In this document: positions 41,638 to 52,140 of the stretch, one piece after another
Layout: each line of letters begins with the position of its first letter
How positions within the stretch are numbered: position 1 is the first letter of the stretch
From: Silene conica
Taxonomy: Eukaryota; Streptophyta; Magnoliopsida; Caryophyllales; Caryophyllaceae
Direction of reading: 5' to 3'
Length of the DNA: 64,000 nt
Assembly: GCA_029255685.2 (NCBI GenBank)
Contig: CM055311.2
Coordinates: 62,318,048-62,382,047 of the forward strand
Notes under the pieces: model-generated
Told to the model about the DNA's origin: nothing
The model's database searches: none
The model's input: the letters and a program-made list of their open reading frames with translations, nothing else
Translations under genes and position numbers: made by a program

Positions 41638-43445
41638 AGTGGTATCAGAGCCAGGCCATGAAAATTTTACTTTTGTGTTTTTCATAAGTTTTAACATCTG
41701 AAAATTCGTGTGCTGTCGCTGAGTCGGTCGATCGACCCCCTGTTGCGGTCGGTCGACCGCCTCCTGTGTAATTTTCTGTTTCGAAAGTTTTTCTTTTGTG
41801 AGTAATCGATCTTGTTTTTCGATTCCTGTTTACATATTGTTAATTAATCGATATTCTTGACAATATGTGAACCCTTATTGATGTTAATTTTGATTTACTT
41901 GTTTTAATCAAAGTTTAAAAGGTAAAAACTTGTTTAAATTTCAAAAGGTGCAGCGTTTTGCGTTTTCTGAAATTCGTTTTTACTGCCTGTTGGTCGGTCG
42001 ACCTAATTGATAGGTCGGTCGACCGATTTTGCTGTTGCAGAAAGTTTCTGTTTCTCGTCTGGAGGTTGGTCGACCACTTGTTTAGGTCGGTCGACCTCCC
42101 CCCTGTAACAGACTCGTTTTTTTTTTTCGAAAATAACATGTTTTATTTTCACATGGCCTTTAGTAATATACTATATACGGAAATAGTATATTATTAATTT
42201 TGTGAAACGGTTCACCCTCGTTTGATACATATTATTTTAGAACGGTTTAAGATAATAGGATTATAAATTTATTAAAATTGGGTGATTAAAACGGTATAAT
42301 CACATAATTTTAATCCCGTAAGGTGGTTTGGTAAAAATTTATTAATCATAATAACAGTATTATGTCATGTATGAATTTTATTTAGTTGATGCATTTTATT
42401 TATCGTCTTGTTGAATGCCTTGTGAATGCTTTCAATAACGTATTTAATTTTGCAAACGGTCTTAACTTAGTGTGGCCTTAGTAGATTGTGTTACCGTAAT
42501 GATGGGACACAGTCTTGCTTGTAATTTTGAGATCTTGTATCTCCGTTTTGGGTTTTTGCCATGTAATTACTTTTTTATTTAAATTAGAATGTAAATAGGA
42601 TTATATTTGTAATTTAAATTAGTAATTTTGTGAAGACCAAAGACGGAGACCGGATGCTCACTCCCGCTGCAAGGACCAAGATGGAACATCAAGACAAGCT
42701 TCTAGGGTCCAACAGTGGATTCCAAGTTGTTTTATGTTTATTTTGGTAGGATAGGCCACACTAGGACTTTTATTTACGTTTATCGCATTTATTTTATGCT
42801 TTCATCGATAATAGCTTGCATCATATTCCGCCTAAAACCAAACCACCTATAACATGCCTGAAAACTGACTCATGTAGAGGTTACGCGTTAGTTTTCTGTG
42901 ACAATACAGATGTCACATGTCAATTGCAAAGCCATCACTTTATTTAATTCATTCACGCATATGCTAGCTATTAGTTCACTTAAAATGGATAAATACAAGT
43001 TGATGGGGTCTTCCTCGTATAACCAAAAATTGAGACTAGTCTTTATAAATCAGACTCCCATGAATCCCTTCTTCGTCGGTAGGCATAATATGACCCCTTC
43101 TACGTCGGGTAAGTGGGAACAGATGATTTATTTTATCTCAACATCATGGTCACTCGATACTATCTAGCGACTAAGATGGACTAATAGATAGGATTTACGG
43201 AAATCTATCGACCAAGAGTTCCAACGGTGGAATTAGCCAAACTGTGGGCTTATCAATATACGGAAATTGAGTCTTGGGATCATTTATATAATTCTTGAGG
43301 GAGATCAATTATATAAATGCATGAGTCTACAAGTTTAAATAAAATTTAATATAGACTTAAATCACAACAATGAGTTGCTTATATGGTTTTTGCTTTATCT
43401 TCTTTTCAGTGTAGAACACGTTCAAATTAAACTGCTGTATAACTA
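41638..43445 (+). other. Long untranslated leader of Copia B
   Basis: 1.8 kb between the primer binding site and the gag ATG. It holds three palindrome pairs at its 5' end (41726-42096) and no long frame. The homologous leader in Copia A is conserved over its length apart from the solo LTR, so it is a real family feature. Confidence 0.85.
41726..42096. repeat. Three 21-bp-spaced palindrome pairs in Copia B leader
   Basis: Sites start at 41726 and 41747, 41992 and 42013, and 42064 and 42085. Each pair is exactly 21 bp apart; spacers are CCCTGTTGC, TAATTGATA and ACTTGTTTA. One site is GGTTGGTCGACC. Confidence 0.94.
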
Positions 43446-45989
43446 ATGGCTGGTGAAGACCCAATGCCAAGTGCCAAGCTAGCACGTGAATCCTGGCTAA
43501 AAGCCTTCATGGACTCCATGAATCAGTCTACTAGACTGAGGAATGATGGGTCAAACTTCTCTGACTGGGAGGCAGCACTACGGAATGCTGCCATTGCTGA
43601 CGGAAAGCTTAAGTATTTAACTGAGCCAATTCTGGCACACCCAGGAACTGGAGCTAGAGCTAACGAAGTTCGCGCTCATAGCGACTTCGTCATGGAAGCG
43701 GGTGCGATAAAGAACGTACTCATCTATGCAATGGAATCCAATTTGCAAAGACGCTTCATAGCCCATGGTGCAAACAAGATTTTTACCACGCTCACTAACG
43801 AATTCTCAAAGGCTCCGAGAATCGTTTCTTATGAGCATACCTGTCGCTTCTTTGAGGCGAAACTTCAAAAGGGCCAAGCTGTTAGCCCACATATTCTTCA
43901 CATGATTGAGAATATCGAGAAACTGGAGGCCCTAAACTGTAAGATCAGTGAGAACATAATCGTTGATCGAATGCTTCATTCACTTCATGATGGGTTCGCC
44001 CTCTTTAGGGCCAACTATTACATGAATGACATGAAGAAGACTCCTCATGAGCTCCACTCCCTTCTCGTACAGACCGAGAAGGATCTGAAATTAAGTGGGA
44101 GCGTGAATCAAGATGTTCTCATGATCTCCAGTAAGGGTAAGGGTAAGGGTAAAGCTAAAGCTCAGGGCGACCTAACAGTAGGCAAGCCCAAGTTTAAGAA
44201 GTCAGGATTCACTAAGAGTGGGCCAGGTGAGTCGAGCAACTCACAGGGCAAAACAAAGAGCAAGGATACTAGCATGGAATGTCACCATTGCCACAAGACT
44301 GGGCATTGGAGGCGCTCATGCCCCGTGTATCGTGAGGACATTAAGGCAGGCCGCGTTACTCCTGTTGGTATGTTTTCTTCTTCTTTTATTCACATGATTG
44401 AGATTAACCATGCAAGTTACGGAACTTGGGTACTAGATACTGGTTGTGGTTCTCATCTATGTAATCATGTGCAGGGCCTCCGAAACCAAGAACCCCTAAT
44501 CAAGGGTGAGGTTGACCTGCGTGTCGGGAATGGAGCACGTGTTGCTGCAATCTCGAGGGGAACATACGTGATCCAGCTTCCAAGTGGATTCGAGTTATCT
44601 TTATATAACTGTTATTATGTTCCTTTTTTGTCCAAAAACATTATTTCAGTTTCTGCGCTTGACAAACTCGGTTTTTCATTTGTAATAGAGAATAATAGCT
44701 GTATTTTCTCCTTACACAATATGATTTATGGCAAGGCAGTTTCCATGAATGGAATTTATGTTTTAGATCAAACCACCGAGATATTACATGTGAATAACAA
44801 GAGATTAAAGGTAGGTGACAAAGATCAAACTTACCTATGGCATTGTCGTATGGGACACATAAATGAGAAACACGTGAAACAGCTCATACAGAATGGAGCT
44901 ATCTCGCCCTTTGATTTCGAATCATATGGCACGTGTGAAGCATGTCTCATCGGTAAGATGACTCGTATTTCCTTCAAAGGTGTTGGAGTGCGCGCTGCCG
45001 ACCTATTAGGACTCATACATACGGACGTATGTGGCCATATGTCGATCAACGTACGAGAAGGCTATAGGTATTTCATCACTTTCACGGATGATTTAAGTAG
45101 ATATGGCTATGTTTACTTAATGAAGCACAAAAGTGAATCCTTTGACAAGTTCAAAGAATACCTGAACCGGGTACAGAACCAACTGGGAAGAAAGATTAAA
45201 GCACTACGTTCTGATCGTGGTGGTGAGTATCTTTCACACGAGTTTGATCAACACCTTAAAGACTGTGGCATCGTGCTACAGTTGACTCCACCTGGAACAC
45301 CACAATTAAATGGTGTGTCCGAACGGAGAAATCGAACTCTACTCGATATGGTTCGATCCATGATGAGTCACACCGTTGTGCCTGATTCATTGTGGGGCTA
45401 TGCTCTTTTGTCGGCCGCTCTAATTCTTAACCGAAGTCCGTCTAAAGCTGTTGACAAGACTCCATTCGAATTATGGAAGGGAACGGTCCCTAACTTGTCC
45501 TTTATTCGGGTTTGGGGCTGCGAGGCTTATGTCAAGTGGAGACACGAGGATAAGCTCGGCCCGCGATCGGTCAAGACATACTTTATAGGCTATCCAAAGG
45601 GAACGTTTGGTCATTACTTCTACTCGCCAACCGAACAACGTGTTTTTGTTGCGGCTAGTGCGACGTTCTTAGAGAAAGAATTTCTCGAGAACAAGTCGAG
45701 TAATAGAACCTTCGATTTATCGGAGGTTCAAGAACCAACTACCGAGCAACCATTGGAGGAAACAGTTCCTTCAATCGAGGCTGCGGTAGATATTCCTGAG
45801 GAACCTAGGAGGTCGGGAAAAGTCTTCATTCCTCCGGACAGATACATTGGTATGGTCGAGGAACATGATATGGATGACGTCTTCCTCCTAGAGGGTAATG
45901 AACCCTCAACCTATAAAGGTGCCTTGACCAGTTCTGACTCAAAGCTATGGGCTAGAAGCCATGCAATCCGAGATGGACTCCATGTATGA
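43446..45989 (+). CDS. Copia B gag-protease-integrase (frameshifted before RT)
   Basis: 847-residue frame from the first ATG after the leader: a UBN2-type Gag (about 1-260), a CCHC knuckle (279-292), an aspartic protease with D331 in LDTG, an integrase HHCC finger (H466, H471, C497, C500) and catalytic D527, D590, E626 with DD35E spacing. The last residues (after SSDSKLW) are out of frame: an extra G in the GGG at 45949-45951 shifts translation, and the frame stops 35 nt later. In the family, gag and pol are one frame, so this copy is broken but otherwise well kept. Confidence 0.93.
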   Translation: MAGEDPMPSAKLARESWLKAFMDSMNQSTRLRNDGSNFSDWEAALRNAAIADGKLKYLTEPILAHPGTGARANEVRAHSDFVMEAGAIKNVLIYAMESNLQRRFIAHGANKIFTTLTNEFSKAPRIVSYEHTCRFFEAKLQKGQAVSPHILHMIENIEKLEALNCKISENIIVDRMLHSLHDGFALFRANYYMNDMKKTPHELHSLLVQTEKDLKLSGSVNQDVLMISSKGKGKGKAKAQGDLTVGKPKFKKSGFTKSGPGESSNSQGKTKSKDTSMECHHCHKTGHWRRSCPVYREDIKAGRVTPVGMFSSSFIHMIEINHASYGTWVLDTGCGSHLCNHVQGLRNQEPLIKGEVDLRVGNGARVAAISRGTYVIQLPSGFELSLYNCYYVPFLSKNIISVSALDKLGFSFVIENNSCIFSLHNMIYGKAVSMNGIYVLDQTTEILHVNNKRLKVGDKDQTYLWHCRMGHINEKHVKQLIQNGAISPFDFESYGTCEACLIGKMTRISFKGVGVRAADLLGLIHTDVCGHMSINVREGYRYFITFTDDLSRYGYVYLMKHKSESFDKFKEYLNRVQNQLGRKIKALRSDRGGEYLSHEFDQHLKDCGIVLQLTPPGTPQLNGVSERRNRTLLDMVRSMMSHTVVPDSLWGYALLSAALILNRSPSKAVDKTPFELWKGTVPNLSFIRVWGCEAYVKWRHEDKLGPRSVKTYFIGYPKGTFGHYFYSPTEQRVFVAASATFLEKEFLENKSSNRTFDLSEVQEPTTEQPLEETVPSIEAAVDIPEEPRRSGKVFIPPDRYIGMVEEHDMDDVFLLEGNEPSTYKGALTSSDSKLWARSHAIRDGLHV

Positions 45990-47478
45990 GAACAACGTGT
46001 GGGATCTTGTGGACCTACCTGCAAAGGTACGTCCCCTTCAATGTAAATGGCTTTACAAAATAAAGCATGCCGTGGAAGGTAAACAAGACATCCATAAGGC
46101 AAGACTAGTTGCTAAAGGTTTCACCCAAGTGTCAGGCTTGTACTACGATGAGATCTTTGCACCCGTAGTCATGCTACGTTCCATTCGGATTATCTTAGCG
46201 ATAGCCGCATTTCATGACTATGAAATATGGCAAATGGACGTTAAAACCGCCTTATTAAACGGTTATTTGGAGGAAGATTTGTACATGGTACAACCCGAGG
46301 GTTTTATTGATCCAGAACATCCTAAGAAGGTTTGCAAGCTTAAGCGTTCCATCTATGGACTTAAGCAAGCATCGCGGAGTTGGAATCATCGCTTCGACCA
46401 AGTGATAAAAGAGAATGGATTCGTTCGATCAGTCGAGGAACCATGTCTCTATATCAAGTCGAGTGGGAGCAAGATTGTATTCCTAGTACTGTATGTCGAC
46501 GACATACTCTTGATTGGGAATGACATACCTCTCTTATCTTCGGTTAAAGCATGGTTGAAAAACCATTTCCAGATGAAAGATCTGGGAGAGGCACAAAGAA
46601 TTTTGGGCATCCGTATCTACAGGGATAGATCACGACGGATGTTGTCTCTCTGTCAGGAGTCTTACATAGATAAGATTCTAGAGAGATTCAGCATGACGAA
46701 CTCCAAGAAAGGGTTCCTTCCTATGACTACTGGGCTTCACTTAAGCAAGTCTCAAGAAGCTAAGACATTGGAAGAGAAAGAGCGCATGAGTCGGATTCCT
46801 TATGCTTCGGCTATAGGATCGATCATGTATGCCATGATATGCACACGTCCAGACGTTGTATATGCATTGAGTATGACCAGTCGATTCCAAGCTCATCCAG
46901 GTGAACAACACTGGATGGCCGTGAAAAACATTCTTAAGTACCTACGGAGGACTAAAGATTGGGGATTGACTTATGGAGGCGACTCAACGCTCTGCGCCAC
47001 GGGTTACGCAGATGCTAGCTTCCAAACGGATCGAGATGACTCGAAATCTCAGTCTGGATTCGTTTTTACTCTTAATGGCGCTGCTGTCAGCTGGAAAAGT
47101 TCTAAACAGAGTGTTACAGCAGATTCTACGACTGAGTCCGAGTACTATGCCGCCTCAGAAGCAGCTAAGGAAGCAATATGGATGCGTCAATTCTTACAAG
47201 GACTATCAGTAGTGCCTAGTTCGAATGACCCAATCACCGTTTATTGTGATAATAAAGGTGCCATCTTCCAAGCTAAGGAGCATAAGTCTAGCAACAAGGC
47301 TAGGCATGTACAACGGAAAGCTCATCTAATCAGAGATTACGTGGAGCAAAAGGAGATTTTCATTGATAAGATCGCTACGGATGACAACATAGCTGATCCT
47401 CTCACTAAAGCATTACCACGTGATAAGCATGAAGGGCACATTCATTCCATGGGAATTAGATGTGTTCCTAAGTTGTAG
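45961..47478 (+). CDS. Copia B reverse transcriptase-RNase H (downstream of frameshift)
   Basis: 505 residues in the next frame, continuing the polyprotein: RT begins near KWLYKIKH and RLVAKGFTQ, with QMDVKTALLNG and the catalytic YVDD (178-181); RNase H has D351 in YADAS and the later TESEYYA motif. It ends with DPLTKALPRDKHEGH, the usual Copia C-terminus. The ATG at 45961 is an internal Met, not a true start. The frame itself is intact. Confidence 0.93.
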   Translation: MQSEMDSMYENNVWDLVDLPAKVRPLQCKWLYKIKHAVEGKQDIHKARLVAKGFTQVSGLYYDEIFAPVVMLRSIRIILAIAAFHDYEIWQMDVKTALLNGYLEEDLYMVQPEGFIDPEHPKKVCKLKRSIYGLKQASRSWNHRFDQVIKENGFVRSVEEPCLYIKSSGSKIVFLVLYVDDILLIGNDIPLLSSVKAWLKNHFQMKDLGEAQRILGIRIYRDRSRRMLSLCQESYIDKILERFSMTNSKKGFLPMTTGLHLSKSQEAKTLEEKERMSRIPYASAIGSIMYAMICTRPDVVYALSMTSRFQAHPGEQHWMAVKNILKYLRRTKDWGLTYGGDSTLCATGYADASFQTDRDDSKSQSGFVFTLNGAAVSWKSSKQSVTADSTTESEYYAASEAAKEAIWMRQFLQGLSVVPSSNDPITVYCDNKGAIFQAKEHKSSNKARHVQRKAHLIRDYVEQKEIFIDKIATDDNIADPLTKALPRDKHEGHIHSMGIRCVPKL

Positions 47479-48341
47479 TACTCTTTTATGAATTCATGTA
47501 ATAATTCATTTTCTCGTGTACTCTATTTAACCTCATTGTTATGATATATAATGTTTTGTTTTTCATGTGGAATTGTACGCCAATTTTGAACACCACAAAG
47601 TGAACTGAATTACATTACATCGTTTTAGTCCTTGATTACCCACTTGAGCTGATAACTCAGGTAATCATTTTGTGACGTTGGTTGATGGTGGGTTCAACGA
47701 GCCATAAGTCACGCGGATGACTGACCAATCACAAAGGCGAGTTATACGGATATCTCGTAGGACACCCCGTGACAACGTTATGGAGTCCTAAATGTTTTAT
47801 AACATTGGGTGCCAGGTCGTGGATAGGACCTCCATATTGTTCCTTAGAGTCGAGTCTTTTGACTTTCAACTGTCTCTTGAGATTAAGGCAGATTTTGGGT
47901 AACTTTGGTTTCTTTCCCACGGTCATCGTAACAGGGGCCAAGAGGATTTTTTCTGGGTTATTTCATGCTGCGCGATATCGGCAGGATTCGAGTTGAGGGA
48001 AATATCCAAACCCTTATCAGGATTTTATCATTTCTCAGGGCCATTCGAGGAGTAGTAACTGAAATGCATGGCCATGCTCGAATACAGATTCGTTTTATCA
48101 GTTAAGTTACTCTCTAGTCGGGGAAACCACTCTTGATACAGATCGCTTGTGAGATACGACCTTTGCGAATACGGATTTGCAAATTGTCTTACATTGAGTG
48201 GGAGAAATTTTAAAAGGATATGAGAATCGGTTATCGCACCTACACTTGTACGGACAAGTGGGAGTTTGTTGGAGCCTTGTGTCCTCCACATGTAGTGTGA
48301 TAACGTCATTGCACATACCCTTGTACGGACAAGTGGGAGAT
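47479..48341 (+). other. 3' untranslated internal region and polypurine tract of Copia B
   Basis: Non-coding DNA after RNase H. Near its end, CTTGTACGGACAAGTGGGAG occurs twice (about 48247 and 48320); the second copy supplies the polypurine tract next to the LTR. The palindrome pairs found in the leader do not occur here. Confidence 0.8.
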
Positions 48342-49337
48342 TGTTGGGGCTGGTGTCCTTGACAATTAAGTACAATGACTTATTAAATCTCTTTAAGGAT
48401 CACAAGGGCATACTTCAGTATTATTACCAGTTGATCCACGTTTATCAATAACGGTTGGCTTGCTAGATAAGTTTGACGTTATTGTCATACGGATGGCGGT
48501 GATCAACTGGTCCCTATACGTCACACCTATAGGACACGTTTGAGAGATGTGAAGGTATGAAAATACAGTCACATTTATGCCGAATATGACTAAACAGTTA
48601 GTCAGAGGTATTGACTATTAAATGAGTCAATGAGATGTTGAGATTATTATTTAATACGGATTAAATAAGTTTAGCTAATACGGATTACATGATAAATTCG
48701 TAAATTAAATATAAACGGTTATATTTAATTAAACATTGTATTCGCGATTTAATATAAACTGTTATATTAATTTGGGTAATTATACAATATCGTTGTTTTA
48801 TCAGACCATTATTAATATATCGACTGTATTAATATATGATAACATGTTACGATTTATAAATAAAACCCGCGAATAAATTTTAGCTAAATGGGTCGAATCA
48901 CGAATTAGAATAAGGTAAGAGTGGAAAGCCCACTCCTACCCTATTCGAAATTTTCGGCCAAGAGCTACATAAGGAGGAGGACTCTCCTTATGTCAGACGA
49001 CTCTTGTTTGACTGTAAAACAAATCTCAAAGAAAATTAGGGTTTTGAGAGCACTCTTCTCCCAAAACCTCAGATCTCACATCTAAAACCACAATAGCTCT
49101 CCCTATATTGCAAGGCAGTTGGAGAGGATATCTAGCACACGCGGCATCGTCTCAATCTAAGTCTTGGGTGCAAGTTATAGGAGGGAATTTGTGTTAATTC
49201 CTGTTCTTAGGCCTTTCGCATAAGGACTAAAGGTTGTACTCTATTCATGTTTTTATTTATCTTATGACTATAATCACAACTGTAATTTTCATTATAATCC
49301 TGCAAGTTTAGGGCGAATACATGCTTTATTCCCCACA
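48342..49337 (+). repeat. 3' LTR of Copia B
   Basis: 996 bp, nearly identical to the 5' LTR (one 1-bp indel and about nine substitutions by eye). It is followed by the TATTG duplication. Confidence 0.97.
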
Positions 49338-49407
49338 TATTGCTGCATTGATCATCCCATTTCTGACTGCTCTTTGAAGTTGTCTCTTTCAGTCTCAATC
49401 TCCACAT

Positions 49408-49772
49408 AGGTAGCACCAAAACGGACACGGACACGGACACGGGACACGGCATCACATGAAATTTAGGACACGGGACACACCATTTAATAGTAATAAAAAA
49501 TATATATTTTATGGTTATAAAATAACGTATAATTTTATTTTTATCATGTATTTGAAACTAAATCTAACCAAGTAAGGTACAATTTGACCTCTACTATAAC
49601 TAATGCTCATTTTTCCACCCAAACTCATCTTCTAAGCGATCTTTTTTAAAATTTTATTACTCGTCTAAACTATAATATGTTTAGCCATGTGTCCAACGAG
49701 TGTCGGGTGTCCTAGTGTCGGACATGGTGTCGGACACGGGACGGCTAATTAAGAGAAGTGTCCGTGCTACCT
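49408..49772. mobile_element. MITE with GGTAGCAC termini
   Basis: About 365 bp. The ends AGGTAGCACC and GTCCGTGCTACCT are inverted, with GGACACGGACACGG-type repeats near both ends. There is no coding capacity. A clean target duplication was not found. It lies in the CACTA TNPA-like gene, in what is probably an intron. Confidence 0.7.
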
Positions 49773-49909
49773 AGATCTCTACTGGTTGGCTAAAGTATTA
49801 TGGGTTTTGAATTTGCCCCACTTAGCTATACTTTGCAGTATCATTTGACTATATTTGCACAAACAAAGCAAATGGTCCGTATGTCTAAAGTTTATTTAAT
49901 ATATTACAG

Positions 49910-50760
49910 GAGAATGTACTGAAGGAGGTTGCCGAAGGGAAATTCATATCGAGTGGTCATGATGACGTTCTTTCTAGAGCGATCAACCGAGACGAGCATC
50001 CAGGTCGCTTGAGGGGCGTCCCAATACATATCGGAGTCACGAAATATTATGGGACAACTACCCCGAAAAAAAATAAGAAAAATAAGGGGAAGGCTGATAT
50101 AGTACCATTTTATATTGTCATTTAAAATCCACTTGTTATTGTTTTAAACAAATTGCTTAAATAATACATTTTTTGCACGCAGGTTCAGTTATTGGCATCC
50201 GTGATACTAAAACTGAATTCTGGAGGCAAGCCTTCCGAAGAAGAATTGAAGCTAATGGAGGATGTCATTAAAGAGGGTAAGGGGCAACATAATGAGGAAG
50301 AAGTATCGATCAACGGGAGTCAGAAAGAGGATGTGAGTGATGCTGAAGTTATAATACCTAAAGCCGATAAGGTAATTGATGCCTTACTCGGTATACACCA
50401 TGATTCCCAAACATTCTTACTGATAGCTTTTGGTTAATTTTATTAGGCAAATGAGTCTGAAAAAGGGGTGCATGTTGAGAAGACGGAGGCTGAGAAGACG
50501 ACTGAGAAGATGGCTGACGCAATGGATGAGTAGACGGCCGACAAATCACCTCCAATGGCGGAGGTCAACCAAAGGAAGGAATATATTCTAACCGACCCTT
50601 CATGCGAGGATGTTTTTATTGTTAGAACCGGTTTATATATAGAGCCTAAATCAACGGCAAAGATCCTCGTTCATGGCGAACCACTTTCGCCGAATCATAG
50701 AAAAATGGAGATAGCAACAGTCTCTGAAGGTTGTGAAGACCTTTAACTGCCCGTCCCAGT
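49910..50760 (+). pseudogene. CACTA TNPA-like gene, downstream exons
   Basis: After a good acceptor (ATATTACAG), exon 49911-50100 reads ENVLKEVAEGKFISSGHDDVLSRAINRDEHPGRLRGV, typical of plant En/Spm-associated transposases (the EHPGRxRGV motif). Further blocks follow at 50182-50371 (acidic, Lys/Glu-rich) and 50447-50745 (EYILTDPSCEDVFIVRTG...KILVHGEPLSPN). An in-frame TAG at about 50531 breaks it. Confidence 0.7.
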
Positions 50761-50944
50761 TCGTGACGAACTTGAAGTTCTGTTAGATTGAGGTTTGTAG
50801 TTTTGTCCAATGGCCTATTCGTAACATGTTCGGGTCTCGTCGTTCGCCTCCGAATCAACCGAAAGCAGACAAGGTTAGAAAAATACACCTATATATATCC
50901 AGCCTTTTCTCCTTTTTTTAACGTGTCCTAATTAGTGAACTTTA

Positions 50945-51883
50945 TCTTTGTTTTGTAGGGAAAAAATATACAGACGGGTCAGCCTTGGTCGAAAGACATT
51001 CCTACTATTGCCTCATCTAAAGACAATAATCCTACAACTACCTCATTTAATGATCAAGTTGCTGAGGTATTTACTTATTAAGTACTTAATTCTTTTTAAA
51101 TAGCTCCAACTGGGATATGTTTCGTTTGGATTAGTTTAGTTAATATATAAGTACTTAACATTAGTTTTCCACGCATGTAGGTTGTTGTGATGACAAGTAG
51201 CAGTAAATAAAAATCTGTTAGGAGTCTATCCAATACAAAGTATGTATGTTGGAAACACTTACATGCAATATGTAAGAACGATGACGGTGAATGATCTTTA
51301 CAAGGAGGCTGAATCACGCATAAGGAGCGAAGAATTGATAATGATTCCGCTCGAGGCTGATATTTTAAGGGTGCAACGTACAACACTTATATCATGGGAT
51401 CTTCTAGCCAATTGGGCTGGCCTTGAAGAGATTGATGTCGCACACCTACTTGTTTGGATGAAGTAAGGTTCTCATGTTCTATTCTAATACTCTGACTAAG
51501 ACAGTGTTTTAATACCGGAATTAAAACCATAATGTAGGTACTTGAAATTGGTTGTGATCCTCGCGAACAAGATTGCATCTCAGAATTACAGATTCTTGTG
51601 CCCTACTATTTTATCTATGCATATCAAGCTGATTTCGTACGAAGAGCGGATATTATATTGCTTAGGAATTGGCGAAAAACAAAAGGCTCATTTTTGCCCT
51701 TTATAATGAAAGAGGGTAATATATAATTAATATTACGATTCCAAACACAATTACATTTTATATTTAATATATGTGTGTGCTTAATAATGATGATGTCTCT
51801 CGATATATAGGACACATTGGGTGCTAGCAGCGATCATGTCGAACAAGAAGAGAGTCTTTTGGTTGGACTTTATGCATGGATTA
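50945..51883 (+). pseudogene. CACTA-borne Ulp1-like (C48) protease, N-terminal part
   Basis: Exon-like blocks: 50960-51066 (Ser/Thr-rich), 51242-51463 (LYKEAESRIRSEELIMIPLEADIL...IDVAHLLVWMK), 51539-51700 and 51810-51883. The last contains HWVLAAIMSNKKRVFWLDFMHG, the His-containing core of Ulp1-type peptidases found in many plant CACTA elements. Two stops precede HWVL in its frame. Copia C interrupts it at about 51884; the C-terminal part follows at 54786. Confidence 0.65.
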
Positions 51884-52087
51884 TTAAGGATACATAATCC
51901 TCTGATTCCTTTATGATATTGTTCTTATCTTTGTATACCTTTTATGTATATCTTTTCCTCATGTTTAGGATAGTTGTTATCTTTTGTTATCTTTTCCTAA
52001 GTTATAGGATTATCTTTACTGTATATATATCCTTGTACATCTCTGTCAATATTCAAGTAATTCAATATAATCATTTCTGATATCTCA
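51884..52087 (+). repeat. 5' LTR of Copia C
   Basis: About 205 bp, ending ATATCTCA before the primer binding site. The 5' edge is uncertain by a few bases because it lacks a clear TG; a G-to-A change is possible. Short LTRs fit small Copia lineages such as Ale. Confidence 0.7.
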
Positions 52088-52140
52088 TATGGTATCAAGA
52101 GCCTCGGTCAAACACAAATACTCCTCCTCTTCACGTTCAA

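Larger units (their letters stand above)
40643..49337 (+). mobile_element. Complete Copia LTR retrotransposon B
   Basis: 8695 bp with LTRs of 995 and 996 bp and a perfect TATTG duplication (40638-40642 and 49338-49342). About ten differences between the LTRs by eye (roughly 1%) indicate recent insertion. It has an iMet-type primer binding site (41640-41652), an unusually long 1.8-kb leader with palindrome pairs, gag-protease-integrase, reverse transcriptase-RNase H, and a polypurine tract (AAGTGGGAGA). A one-base insertion splits gag-pol, so this copy is probably not autonomous. Confidence 0.97.

Noticed and set aside
41640-41652. Possible tRNA gene fragment (TGGTATCAGAGCC)
   Set aside because: It is the primer binding site next to the LTR; no cloverleaf surrounds it.
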